A DNA stretch of 22,264 nucleotides. Origin: Bacillota bacterium. GTDB lineage: Bacteria > Bacillota > Clostridia > Tissierellales > Sedimentibacteraceae. How positions within the stretch are numbered: position 1 is the first letter of the stretch; each line of letters begins with the position of its first letter. A program made the translations under genes and the position numbers. Of the stretch, positions 1-6,819 are shown piece by piece. The notes beneath the pieces are model-generated. The model was not told where the DNA came from. It saw nothing but the letters and a program-made list of their open reading frames with translations, and did not search any database. The DNA lies in NCBI GenBank assembly GCA_023453025.1, contig JAEXUD010000052.1:1-22264 (forward strand), written 5' to 3'.

Positions 1-53
1 CTATAACGGAGAAAAAGTGGTTGTCGTTAGCCATCTTTTTTCTTTTTTTGCAA

Positions 54-87
54 AAAAACACTACCTTTTTATTCTGGTAGTGTTTTT
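54..87. terminator. Bidirectional intrinsic terminator
   Basis: A 12-bp perfect stem (54-65 with 76-87) encloses a 10-nt loop. It is flanked by a T run on the + strand (83-87) and a seven-T run on the minus strand (58-52). It can therefore end transcription from the left and also the minus-strand Lrp gene. A weaker GGGGC/GCCCC hairpin (93-97 with 110-114) lies between it and the Lrp stop. Nothing else was recognised in bases 1-50. Confidence 0.85.
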
Positions 88-118
88 CTTAGGGGGCTAT
101 TTCCCGACTGCCCCTTTA

Positions 119-553
119 TTAATCATATAGTGACGACAATATAAGAGAGGTTGATGATTCTTTAATGCTTTCTATTTTATGAAGTTCATCCTGCAATGAT
201 TTTAAGCCAAGGGGAGATATGCATCTTACCTTCATTATAATGCACCATGTACCTGTTACTATATGGCATTCTTCAATTACTAAATCTTTGATTTCAAGTT
301 TTTTTAACTGCTCAAGCAATACATCATAATTTGTAGTTCTGACTCTTAAGGAAATCAAAGCATTAGTTGTATATCCCAGTTTAACCCAGTTTATCGTTGC
401 TTTGTAACCTGAAATTATTCCCTGTTCTTCAAGCTTGGTGACTCTGTTATGAATTGCCGGTCTGGATAGATTCAATCGTTTTGAAAGTTCTTCATGAGAA
501 ATTCTTCCTTCCTTTTCGATATTCTCTATAATTTGCATATCTAATAAATCCAT
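119..553 (-). CDS. Lrp/AsnC-family transcriptional regulator
   Basis: This 144-residue protein has the length and layout of a single Lrp/AsnC regulator. An N-terminal AsnC-type helix-turn-helix covers about residues 1-60 (DMQIIENIEKEGRIS, then LSKRLNLSRPAIHNRVTKLE and GIISGY). A C-terminal RAM-like alpha/beta domain covers about 65-144 and would bind an amino acid and mediate oligomerisation. The ATG is preceded on the minus strand by AAGAGGGTT, a good ribosome binding site. It is transcribed away from a lipoprotein gene and lies 1.1 kb from hutH, so control of nearby amino-acid genes is possible, but that is inference. The effector cannot be read from sequence. The family assignment is secure; the regulon is unknown. 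Confidence 0.93.
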   Translation of the reverse strand: MDLLDMQIIENIEKEGRISHEELSKRLNLSRPAIHNRVTKLEEQGIISGYKATINWVKLGYTTNALISLRVRTTNYDVLLEQLKKLEIKDLVIEECHIVTGTWCIIMKVRCISPLGLKSLQDELHKIESIKESSTSLILSSLYD

Positions 554-598
554 TTTAACCCTCTTAAATAAATTATGATATTTTTAAAAACTGATTTT

Positions 599-628
599 AA
601 TATAGCATAGTTAAATACAATTTGTAAA
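599..628 (-). promoter_or_regulatory. Probable sigma-A promoter of the Lrp gene
   Basis: Read on the minus strand, TTTACA (628-623) and TATATT (604-599) are separated by 18 nt. They match sigma-A -35 and -10 boxes at five of six positions each and lie about 45 nt upstream of the Lrp start codon. Confidence 0.6.
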
Positions 629-710
629 TGTTTATCTCAGAAAAATTATAAATTCATATCATTGGAATATAAGAATTTTTATTGGTAAATATATTATCGT
701 TAGTGATAAT

Positions 711-715
711 GGAGG
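711..715 (+). promoter_or_regulatory. Ribosome binding site fixing the lipoprotein start at 721
   Basis: GGAGG lies 5 nt before the ATG at 721, from which a classic lipoprotein signal peptide begins. The reading frame is open further upstream, to about 682, but has no such signal there. Confidence 0.8.
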
Positions 716-720
716 AAATT

Positions 721-1494
721 ATGAAAAAACTAAATATTATAGTAATTATTTTAACAGCAGTATTGTTGTTATCATGTGAAAATAGTCCGCAGGAACCTGA
801 TACTCAATATAAAGAAATGGTAGTTAATGAAAGCGAGTCTTCTAAATTTACTGCACAAGGTAAAATTATAAAAATAGATGAAAATGGCATACATGTTCAG
901 GATAAAGACAAGGTGGATGTTTACAATGTCAATCCTGAAAGAACTAGCAGCCTTTATATAGGTGAATATGTTGGAATCAACAAGCTTGAGGGAGATTCAT
1001 TTGATGTGGTTCTGGATGGAAATCATGATTACAACACTAGACTGACTACAGAAGGTAAAAACATTAACAGAGTCAAAGGCACAGCAGGAGAGGTTACTAA
1101 TGACCATGTGATTGTGATTACAGAAACAGGAGAATTGAAATTAAACAAGGCAAGAGATTTTGATTTAGTAACAGGTGAACAGCTTATTGCAGATTATGTT
1201 GAATTGCCCGGAAGCAATCAAATGCTTTCATTTTATGATGAAGCTTCCAAAATAAATGTTATAGTAAAGGAAATATCAAAAGACACCAACGGCACTATGA
1301 GAATTTATGCTGTTTCTGACAGTAAAGCTGAATATGATATAATGGTTGGAGCAGACACTATAACAAATTTTATGCATTCATCATTAGAACCCAATGATGG
1401 AATTGTAGTTTATCCTAATGATATAAGCGGAGACACTCCTGCTTTAGTTGATGCAAAATTAATATTGCTAAATTATGAAGAAAATAAAGAGTAA
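721..1494 (+). CDS. Lipoprotein of unknown function
   Basis: The product is 257 residues from the ATG at 721, chosen for its GGAGG site and because a lipoprotein signal follows at once: MKK, a hydrophobic stretch, and LLLSC with the lipidated cysteine at residue 19. It should be anchored on the outer face of the membrane. The mature part is strongly beta-patterned and seems to hold three units of about 65-70 residues. The first is the clearest (GKIIKIDENGIHVQD, then YIGEYVGIN) and suggests a small-barrel or OB-like fold. I recognise no catalytic motif and cannot name a family. It is divergent from the Lrp gene, which could regulate it. Its stop codon ends one base before the hutH promoter. 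Confidence 0.8.
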   Translation: MKKLNIIVIILTAVLLLSCENSPQEPDTQYKEMVVNESESSKFTAQGKIIKIDENGIHVQDKDKVDVYNVNPERTSSLYIGEYVGINKLEGDSFDVVLDGNHDYNTRLTTEGKNINRVKGTAGEVTNDHVIVITETGELKLNKARDFDLVTGEQLIADYVELPGSNQMLSFYDEASKINVIVKEISKDTNGTMRIYAVSDSKAEYDIMVGADTITNFMHSSLEPNDGIVVYPNDISGDTPALVDAKLILLNYEENKE

Positions 1495-1495
1495 T

Positions 1496-1524
1496 TTGAC
1501 AAAATGCTTTAATTGAAATATAAT
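1496..1524 (+). promoter_or_regulatory. Perfect consensus sigma-A promoter for hutH leader
   Basis: TTGACA (1496-1501) and TATAAT (1519-1524) are separated by exactly 17 nt. The promoter starts right after the lipoprotein stop codon. Transcription should begin near 1531, giving a leader of about 115 nt before hutH. Confidence 0.88.
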
Positions 1525-1561
1525 ATTACTATAAAATAAGCCTATAGATATTAGACATTGG

Positions 1562-1614
1562 GAGGCAAATTTTAGCTGTATTTATTGTACGCTGAAATTT
1601 GCCTCTGTTTTTTT
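1562..1614 (+). terminator. Intrinsic terminator inside the hutH leader (possible attenuator)
   Basis: A 15-bp stem (1562-1576 with 1591-1605) has a single T-G wobble and a 14-nt loop, and is followed by TGTTTTTTT. It lies about 38 nt downstream of the consensus promoter's -10 box and 33 nt upstream of the hutH start. As written it would stop most hutH transcripts unless termination is relieved. It also blocks read-through from the lipoprotein gene. Confidence 0.85.
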
Positions 1615-1646
1615 AATCAGATAAGCAAAAATTTTGGGAGGATAAA

Positions 1647-3176
1647 ATGGGAAAGGTTGTTATTACAGGTAATTCTTTAACTCTTCAAGAGGTTGCTGCA
1701 GTTTGCAGAAATAATTATGAAGTTGAATTGTCAAAATCAGCGGTGGATAAAATTAAGGAATCAAGAAAAATAGTAGATGAATTTGTTGATAATGAAGACG
1801 TTGTATATGGAATCACAACGGGGTTTGGAAGGTTCAGTGATGTATCTATTTCAAAGGAAGAGTCAAAGCTACTTCAGAAAAACTTGATTGTCACACATGC
1901 TGTAGGTGCCGGAAAACCTTTTGAAACAGAAATTGTAAGGGGAATAATTCTCCTTAGAATCAATAATCTTGCAAAGGGTTATTCAGGCGCAAGACTGGAA
2001 ACAATTTTAACTATGATTGAGATGCTCAATAAAGGAGTTCACCCTATAGTTCCGCAAAAGGGTTCACTTGGTTCAAGCGGAGACTTAGCTCCTTTATCAC
2101 ACATGGTTCTTCCCATGATAGGTCTGGGTATGGCAGAATACATGGGAGAAGTCATGACAGGAGAAGAAGCAATGAAAAAAGCGGGGATACCTGTCATTGA
2201 ACTGACTTCAAAAGAAGGGCTTGCTCTTATTAACGGAACACAGGTAATGACAGCTGTTGGGGCTCTGACTGTGTATGATGCGGTTAATATTGTTAAAGCA
2301 TCTGATATAGCAGCAGCTTTAAGCTTTGAAGCACAAAACGGAATAGTTGACGCACTTGACCACAAGGTTCACGACGTAAGGCCTCACAAAGGGCAAATGG
2401 ATTCGGCAAGAATACTTTTGCAGCTGTTAGCTGACAGTAAAATGACTACCAGACAAGGAGAAATAAGAGTTCAGGATGCTTACTCCTTACGATGCACCCC
2501 GCAGGTTCATGGAGCAAGCAAAGATTCTATAAACTATGTTAAGGAAAAGGTCGAGATAGAAATAAATTCTGTTACAGACAATCCGATAATATTTCCTGAA
2601 ACAAGAGAAGGCATATCCGGAGGAAACTTCCACGGTCAGCCAATGGCATTGAGCTTTGATTTTTTAGGAATTGCATTAGCAGAGCTTGCCAATATATCTG
2701 AAAGGAGACTTGAAAGACTTGTCAATCCTTCATTAAGCGGACTTCCGGCATTTTTGGTAGAACACGGAGGACTAAATTCCGGTTTTATGATTGTACAATA
2801 TTCTGCGGCAGCACTGGTTTCTGAAAACAAGGTTCTTGCTCATCCTGCATCTGTTGACAGCATTCCTTCATCAGCAAATCAGGAGGATCATGTTTCAATG
2901 GGGACTATTGCAGCGCGAAAAGCAAAAGAAATAATGGAAAATTCAAGAAGAGTCATTGCCATGGAAATAATGTGTGCATGCCAGGGAATTGATTTAAGAG
3001 GAAATAATGGCTTAGGCAAAGGAACAGCGCCTGTATATCATGCAGTCAGAGAATTGGTTCCTATGCTGGAAGCAGACAGACCGTTGTATGAGGATATCAA
3101 TAAATGCGAACAACTGATTATTGATAATACAATTATAAGACTATGCGAAAAGGAAGCAGGAATTATTGAGTTTTAA
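1647..3176 (+). CDS. hutH: Histidine ammonia-lyase (histidase)
   Basis: This cytoplasmic enzyme deaminates L-histidine to trans-urocanate and ammonia, the first step of histidine breakdown. The 509 residues are full length for the family. The MIO-cofactor loop reads GSLGSSGDLAPLSH with S143-S144-G145; most characterised histidases have Ala-Ser-Gly there. Other family residues are present: Y54 in YGITTGFG, H84, the LINGTQ asparagine, YSLRCTPQVHG, GNFHGQ and the QEDHVSMG glutamate. H84 and this glutamate favour histidine over tyrosine or phenylalanine as substrate. The GGGAGG site lies 5 nt before the ATG. No hutU, hutI or ftcD gene is in the window, so the later steps must be encoded elsewhere. 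Its leader carries a terminator, suggesting regulated read-through. Confidence 0.96.
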   Translation: MGKVVITGNSLTLQEVAAVCRNNYEVELSKSAVDKIKESRKIVDEFVDNEDVVYGITTGFGRFSDVSISKEESKLLQKNLIVTHAVGAGKPFETEIVRGIILLRINNLAKGYSGARLETILTMIEMLNKGVHPIVPQKGSLGSSGDLAPLSHMVLPMIGLGMAEYMGEVMTGEEAMKKAGIPVIELTSKEGLALINGTQVMTAVGALTVYDAVNIVKASDIAAALSFEAQNGIVDALDHKVHDVRPHKGQMDSARILLQLLADSKMTTRQGEIRVQDAYSLRCTPQVHGASKDSINYVKEKVEIEINSVTDNPIIFPETREGISGGNFHGQPMALSFDFLGIALAELANISERRLERLVNPSLSGLPAFLVEHGGLNSGFMIVQYSAAALVSENKVLAHPASVDSIPSSANQEDHVSMGTIAARKAKEIMENSRRVIAMEIMCACQGIDLRGNNGLGKGTAPVYHAVRELVPMLEADRPLYEDINKCEQLIIDNTIIRLCEKEAGIIEF

Positions 3177-3191
3177 AAAAATATCCGTACG

Positions 3192-3215
3192 AGCGTTTCG
3201 AAAGAAACGCTTTTT
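3192..3215 (+). terminator. Intrinsic terminator of hutH
   Basis: An 8-bp perfect stem (3192-3199 with 3204-3211) is closed by a GAAA tetraloop, and the T run 3211-3215 follows. It lies 16 nt after the hutH stop. Confidence 0.85.
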
Positions 3216-3300
3216 GTATGCTCTGAGTTATATTGTTTTTACTAAAAATGACAGTAGATAATAGCCTCCAATAAATAATCTAATGAATCAGACTGTGTTG

Positions 3301-3329
3301 TTGAAATTGTATTCCATTAATGTTATAAT
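3301..3329 (+). promoter_or_regulatory. Sigma-A promoter of the AAA ATPase gene
   Basis: TTGAAA (3301-3306) and TATAAT (3324-3329) are separated by 17 nt. The expected start of transcription near 3336 rules out any start codon before it and supports the ATG at 3361. Confidence 0.82.
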
Positions 3330-3360
3330 TAATAAAATTTTTACATATGGTAGGTGCGAA

Positions 3361-4563
3361 ATGTCAGAATCTCTATTTAATAATTTACTAGTATACAGAA
3401 ATATTTTAAACGATGAAATAATTAAAAAATACAGCAGCCTTTACAAGCAATACTTTAATCAGGAAGATAAAGATGAATTTGAAAATGTATATTACAGCTT
3501 GTGCAGTGAACTTATGTTGAATGGATACGATTCCATTACTGACTATATAGCTTTTAAAATATTGGAAGATGAAAATATCTTCAGCGTTAAAAGAGAGAAA
3601 GGACAGACCGTTGACGATAAAATTAAAAAAGCTGTTTTACATGATTTATCATTGCTAAAGAAGATCTTTGAAATTCCGCTTAAGGGAATGGCAACAGGGG
3701 CAGGAGACTATAATGGCTTCATCAATTACGGCAGCAAAGAAATATTGACAGAATCATTTAAAAACAATAAAATTGATGAAATATACGATTATGTTTATTC
3801 AGATTATGAAATGAACGGGTGCGGCAAATTCAGAAATAATTTTGCCTTCAGCCTGAATGATAAAGGAAATTTAATGACCGTAGAAAATTTTCATCCCGTA
3901 AATATGGAAAGTATTTATGGATATGAAAGACAAAAAAACAAAATAATCGAAAACACAAATAAATTTATTCAAGGTCAATTTGCTTTGAACGGGCTGCTTG
4001 TAGGAGACAGCGGAACCGGTAAATCAACCAGCGTGAAGGCGCTCATTCCCATGTTTAAAGATAAAAAGCTCAGATTGATCGAAATAGATAAGGAAAATCT
4101 ACGTTTTATTTCAAAAATAATTGATATATTAAAAAATCGGGGGATGTATTTTATAATATTTATAGATGATTTATCCTTTGAAAGCAATGAAAACAGTTAC
4201 AAATATTTAAAATCCGCCGTAGAAGGAAGTATATACGAACAGCCTTCAAATATTTTGTTTTATGTTACATCTAATAGAAAGCATTTAATAAAAGAAAGTA
4301 TGCTGGACAGGCAAAATGAAGTTCATATGAGAGATGCGATCAATGAGCAGACCTCTTTGGCGGACAGATTTGGACTTACTATTTTGTATTCTGAGCCAAA
4401 CCAAAATGAATATTTTGATATTGTACTGGGCTTGGCAGAAAAATATAATATTAAATATGAATCAAAGGAGCAGCTTTTAATTGATGCCAAAAAATTCGCA
4501 ATGCAGAACGGGGGCAGGACAGGAAGAACTGCAGTGCAATTTGTGAAAACATATATATATTAA
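3361..4563 (+). CDS. AAA+ ATPase of the DUF815 type
   Basis: The ATPase has 400 residues from the ATG at 3361. An upstream in-frame ATG at 3283 precedes the promoter and is rejected. The N-terminal half, about 1-190, is a helical region without a known motif. The AAA+ module follows: Walker A GDSGTGKS (about 215-222), Walker B IIFIDD (265-270), sensor-1-like TSN (303-305), a DRFGL segment with a likely arginine finger (R336), and a C-terminal GRTGRTA motif (385-391) typical of DUF815 proteins. The family has no firmly assigned role that I can cite; it is a P-loop ATPase related to DnaA/DnaC-like loaders. The ribosome binding site (GGTAGGTG) is modest. No terminator separates it from the sigma gene 63 bp downstream, so read-through is likely. 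Confidence 0.85.
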   Translation: MSESLFNNLLVYRNILNDEIIKKYSSLYKQYFNQEDKDEFENVYYSLCSELMLNGYDSITDYIAFKILEDENIFSVKREKGQTVDDKIKKAVLHDLSLLKKIFEIPLKGMATGAGDYNGFINYGSKEILTESFKNNKIDEIYDYVYSDYEMNGCGKFRNNFAFSLNDKGNLMTVENFHPVNMESIYGYERQKNKIIENTNKFIQGQFALNGLLVGDSGTGKSTSVKALIPMFKDKKLRLIEIDKENLRFISKIIDILKNRGMYFIIFIDDLSFESNENSYKYLKSAVEGSIYEQPSNILFYVTSNRKHLIKESMLDRQNEVHMRDAINEQTSLADRFGLTILYSEPNQNEYFDIVLGLAEKYNIKYESKEQLLIDAKKFAMQNGGRTGRTAVQFVKTYIY

Positions 4564-4571
4564 AATTTATT

Positions 4572-4598
4572 TGGAACAAATAATAATTTATTTACGTC
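4572..4598 (+). promoter_or_regulatory. Candidate ECF-type promoter for autoregulation of the sigma factor
   Basis: TGGAAC (4572-4577) and CGTC (4595-4598) are separated by 17 nt, and the -10 element lies 28 nt before the sigma start codon. GGAAC/GAAAC -35 and CGTC/CGTA -10 elements at this spacing are typical of ECF sigma factors, which commonly transcribe their own gene. Confidence 0.55.
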
Positions 4599-4626
4599 TT
4601 ATATTATAACCGAACGGGGTGAAAGA

Positions 4627-5208
4627 ATGAAAAGCAATGAACTATGGCTTGTGGAACAAAGTCGTCAGGGTAATGTTGATGCTTTTGAGGAGCTTATTAA
4701 GGATTACAAAAAAAGCGCTTATAATATAGCTCTCAGAGTGCTTCGGAATGTTGAAGATGCAGAGGATGCATCTCAGGAGGCACTGATTAAGGTTTTTAAA
4801 AACATACAAAATTTTAATATGCAGTCAACCTTTAAGGTATGGATGTACAGGATTGTTGTAAATACATGCCTTGACTTTAAAAGAAAGAAGATGATTAATG
4901 CAGTATCTATTGATGAGAGCATTGATTTAGGCGGAAACAGTGAAATTAAAAGAGAAATTGCTGATGATTCCGGAAATCCAGATGCTTTGGTTGAAAAAAA
5001 ATATACCAATAAACTTGTAAATGATGCAGTTAATAAATTGGATGATGACTATAAAACAATAATAGTTTTACGAGATATTCAAGGCTTTGCTTATAGCGAA
5101 ATTGCTGAAATTTTGTCCTGCAACCTGGGAACTGTAAAGTCCAGGCTAAGCAGAGCAAGAAAAAGTTTAAAAGAAATACTTGAAAATGAATTAAAAATTC
5201 AGTGCTAA
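4627..5208 (+). CDS. ECF (group 4) RNA polymerase sigma factor, SigW/RpoE-like
   Basis: The 193 residues show only the two ECF domains. Region 2 covers about 22-95 (LIKDYKKSAYNIALRVL, EDAEDASQEALIKVF, FKVWMYRIVVNTCLDFKRKK) and would bind core polymerase and the -10 element. Region 4 covers about 130-188 (LDDDYKTIIVLRDIQGF, YSEIAEIL, GTVKSRLSRARKSLKE) and would bind the -35 element. Regions 1 and 3 are absent, as expected. The start has a GGGGTGA site. The gene is followed after 12 nt by a membrane zinc-finger anti-sigma gene, the standard arrangement in which the partner holds the sigma factor inactive until an envelope signal arrives. An ECF-like promoter immediately upstream suggests autoregulation. 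Which genes it controls is not known from here. Confidence 0.94.
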   Translation: MKSNELWLVEQSRQGNVDAFEELIKDYKKSAYNIALRVLRNVEDAEDASQEALIKVFKNIQNFNMQSTFKVWMYRIVVNTCLDFKRKKMINAVSIDESIDLGGNSEIKREIADDSGNPDALVEKKYTNKLVNDAVNKLDDDYKTIIVLRDIQGFAYSEIAEILSCNLGTVKSRLSRARKSLKEILENELKIQC

Positions 5209-5220
5209 GGTGGTGACAAT

Positions 5221-6510
5221 ATGAATTGTAATGATGTAAAAGATAATTTATCCTTATATATTGACGATGAATTAAATGAAGATGAAAAAAAATTGATGGA
5301 TGAGCATTTGAAAAACTGCCCGGAATGCAGCAGGGAGCTGGAGGAATACAAAAAGCTCATACAGATGCTGAACGAATTGCCTGATGAAGAGCCACCTGCC
5401 GGATATTGCAAGAGACTTCACGAAAAGCTTATGAATGCTAAATTAACTGAAAAAGAAGAATCTGAAATCGCAAAAATTACTGATGCTCCTAAAAAGATCG
5501 GAAACAGCAGATTCAAATGGGTTAAATATGCCGGGCTTGCGGCTTCGTTAGTATTGATATTGCTTGTATATGGATTGAATAACAACAGCTCCATGAATAA
5601 AACCCAAAATGAAATGGCATATGATTCAGCACAACCACAGACAGCGTCTGAGGCAGCTCCAATGGAACAGCCAATGGCTTCTGATTTTGAAGAAGAAAAA
5701 TACAGCGGCTATTCAATTGCTTCTGAAGAAGCCGGCAATGGAAATTCAGAGCGCAGCATAGACGACAGAGGTGTTCCAGTAAAGGGCGAATTTAGCATAA
5801 TGGCTGCTGACACAAGAGAATTAAAAATAATAAAGACCGGAAGCTTATATGTTCAAACTAAGGATTACGACAAGTTTCTCGAAGAAATAAATCAGAAAAT
5901 CGATTCATTAGGCGGATATATTGAAAACAACAATACAGAAGTATATCAGGTTTATAATGATGAAAAGCTTATGCATGGAAGATTGAAAGTCCGTGTTCCT
6001 CAGGAGGCTTTTTACGAAACAATCAGTTTCCTGGAACAATCTACCGATATCAGAAGAAAATCCGTTAATGAAAATGATGTGACAAAAGAGTATTACGAAA
6101 AGGACAATAAGGTTAAGAACCTTGAAATCCAAGAACAGCATCTTAGAGAACTGTTTGAAAAAGCAACTACCGTTGAAGAAATGCTCCAAATAGAAAATGA
6201 GCTTCGAAGAATAAGAACAGAAATAGATGCATTAAACATAAGCCTGGCTGATATCGATGACCGAGCTTCAATGTCTACAATAGACCTGGAGGTAGAAGAA
6301 GTCAAAGAAGTTAACTTTACCCTTCAAAGTGAAAAGGGTGTCTGGGACAGAGCAAAGGAAGGCTTTATCCACACAGTTAACGGTATAGTCAGAGGACTTG
6401 GAAATTTCATAGTAAACATTGTCGCATCATTACCGATATTAGTTCCGGCAATAATAATATTTGCGATACTGTTAATTAAAATCAAAAAATATTGGAAGAA
6501 GAAACTTTAA
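5221..6510 (+). CDS. Membrane anti-sigma factor: zinc finger plus DUF4349-like domain
   Basis: The 429 residues combine several parts. Residues 1-45 form a ZAS-type anti-sigma zinc finger with H29-x3-C33-x2-C36 and a possible fourth ligand, C3. A transmembrane helix covers about 102-119, followed by a low-complexity linker rich in Glu, Ser and Ala (about 120-195). The DUF4349-like domain (about 198-395) contains a coiled coil (about 288-345) ending in SLADIDDRASMSTIDLEVEE. A second transmembrane helix (about 396-420) and a lysine-rich tail end the protein. Positive residues beside both helices place the zinc finger inside and the DUF4349-like part outside. It should bind and restrain the ECF sigma factor encoded 12 nt upstream, with the outer domain acting as the likely sensor. 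Fusing the inhibitor to a large sensor may replace a separate sensor protein. The sensed signal is unknown. Confidence 0.88.
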   Translation: MNCNDVKDNLSLYIDDELNEDEKKLMDEHLKNCPECSRELEEYKKLIQMLNELPDEEPPAGYCKRLHEKLMNAKLTEKEESEIAKITDAPKKIGNSRFKWVKYAGLAASLVLILLVYGLNNNSSMNKTQNEMAYDSAQPQTASEAAPMEQPMASDFEEEKYSGYSIASEEAGNGNSERSIDDRGVPVKGEFSIMAADTRELKIIKTGSLYVQTKDYDKFLEEINQKIDSLGGYIENNNTEVYQVYNDEKLMHGRLKVRVPQEAFYETISFLEQSTDIRRKSVNENDVTKEYYEKDNKVKNLEIQEQHLRELFEKATTVEEMLQIENELRRIRTEIDALNISLADIDDRASMSTIDLEVEEVKEVNFTLQSEKGVWDRAKEGFIHTVNGIVRGLGNFIVNIVASLPILVPAIIIFAILLIKIKKYWKKKL

Positions 6511-6543
6511 AATCAAACCTCTTTAATATTATTCTAAACATAT

Positions 6544-6582
6544 TGAAAAATTTCATGTTTGTACAGAACATGAAATTTTTCA
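6544..6582. terminator. Bidirectional terminator-like perfect hairpin
   Basis: A 16-bp perfect inverted repeat (6544-6559 with 6567-6582) encloses a 7-nt loop. The core stem (6551-6559 with 6567-6575) is followed by five Ts and preceded by five As, so it can terminate from either side. It lies 33 nt after the anti-sigma stop. Confidence 0.8.
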
Positions 6583-6611
6583 TCTGCGGTTCAGAACTGT
6601 ATTATCATTAA

Positions 6612-6641
6612 GGTGTCAAAGGGACGGGGGTTGTTGTCATC
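6612..6641. repeat. REP-like palindromic fragment
   Basis: The 30-bp segment begins GGTGTCAAAGGGACGGGGG and ends TTGTTGTCATC. It is GC-richer than its surroundings and forms an imperfect inverted repeat (GGTGTCAA against GATGACAA on the other strand). Sequences of the form GGTGTCAAAGGGACGG...TTGACACC are familiar as dispersed REP-type repeats in many bacteria. Only one copy is visible here, so its repetitive nature is inferred. Confidence 0.4.
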
Positions 6642-6671
6642 AAAACAAAGTGAACTAAAAAATTATGAAAG

Positions 6672-6737
6672 AAAAGCCATTAATGTGGATTGACCTCTTT
6701 CAAGCGGCAGGGGTCAATTCACATACAGGCTTTTTTT
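6672..6737 (+). terminator. Large terminator hairpin upstream of yhaM
   Basis: The stem has two parts. The lower is AAAAGCC (6672-6678) with GGCTTTT (6728-6734). The upper is 12 bp (6684-6695 with 6712-6723, one G-T wobble) and encloses a 16-nt loop. A small internal loop separates the parts, and the run of seven Ts at 6731-6737 follows. It lies 162 nt after the anti-sigma stop and a first terminator, so it is either a backup or the end of a short RNA. The 6511-6819 gap holds no supported gene. Confidence 0.7.
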
Positions 6738-6756
6738 CAATTAATTATAAAAGTTA

Positions 6757-6785
6757 TTTAATGATTTTGTAGCATATGATATAAT
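6757..6785 (+). promoter_or_regulatory. Extended -10 promoter for yhaM-addBA
   Basis: TATAAT (6780-6785) is preceded by TG one base upstream (6777-6778), an extended -10 element. This can compensate for the weak -35 (TTTAAT, 6757-6762) at 17-nt spacing. It lies 34 nt before the yhaM start and is the only promoter recognised before the three-gene unit. Confidence 0.65.
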
Positions 6786-6819
6786 AATTATTATAAAAAT
6801 TGAAAAGAGAGGCAAATAG

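Noticed and set aside
1559..1620. Leader peptide in the hutH leader
   Set aside because: A GGGAGG-like site exists at the base of the hairpin, but no start codon lies at proper spacing and no histidine-rich frame follows.
1531..1646. T-box or known riboswitch in the hutH leader
   Set aside because: The leader is too short for a T-box and lacks its conserved TGGNACC element; no metabolite riboswitch pattern was recognised.
2039..2365. Minus-strand open frame of 108 codons inside hutH
   Set aside because: It lies fully within a well-conserved enzyme gene, has no ribosome binding site and a composition typical of an antisense shadow.
3283..3360. Upstream in-frame start for the AAA ATPase
   Set aside because: It lies before the well-matched promoter at 3301-3329, so it would not be on the transcript.
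6665..6772. Possible 35-codon ORF in the gap before yhaM (MKEKPLMWIDLFQAAG...)
   Set aside because: It overlaps the whole terminator hairpin and has no convincing ribosome binding site, so the hairpin explains the sequence better.
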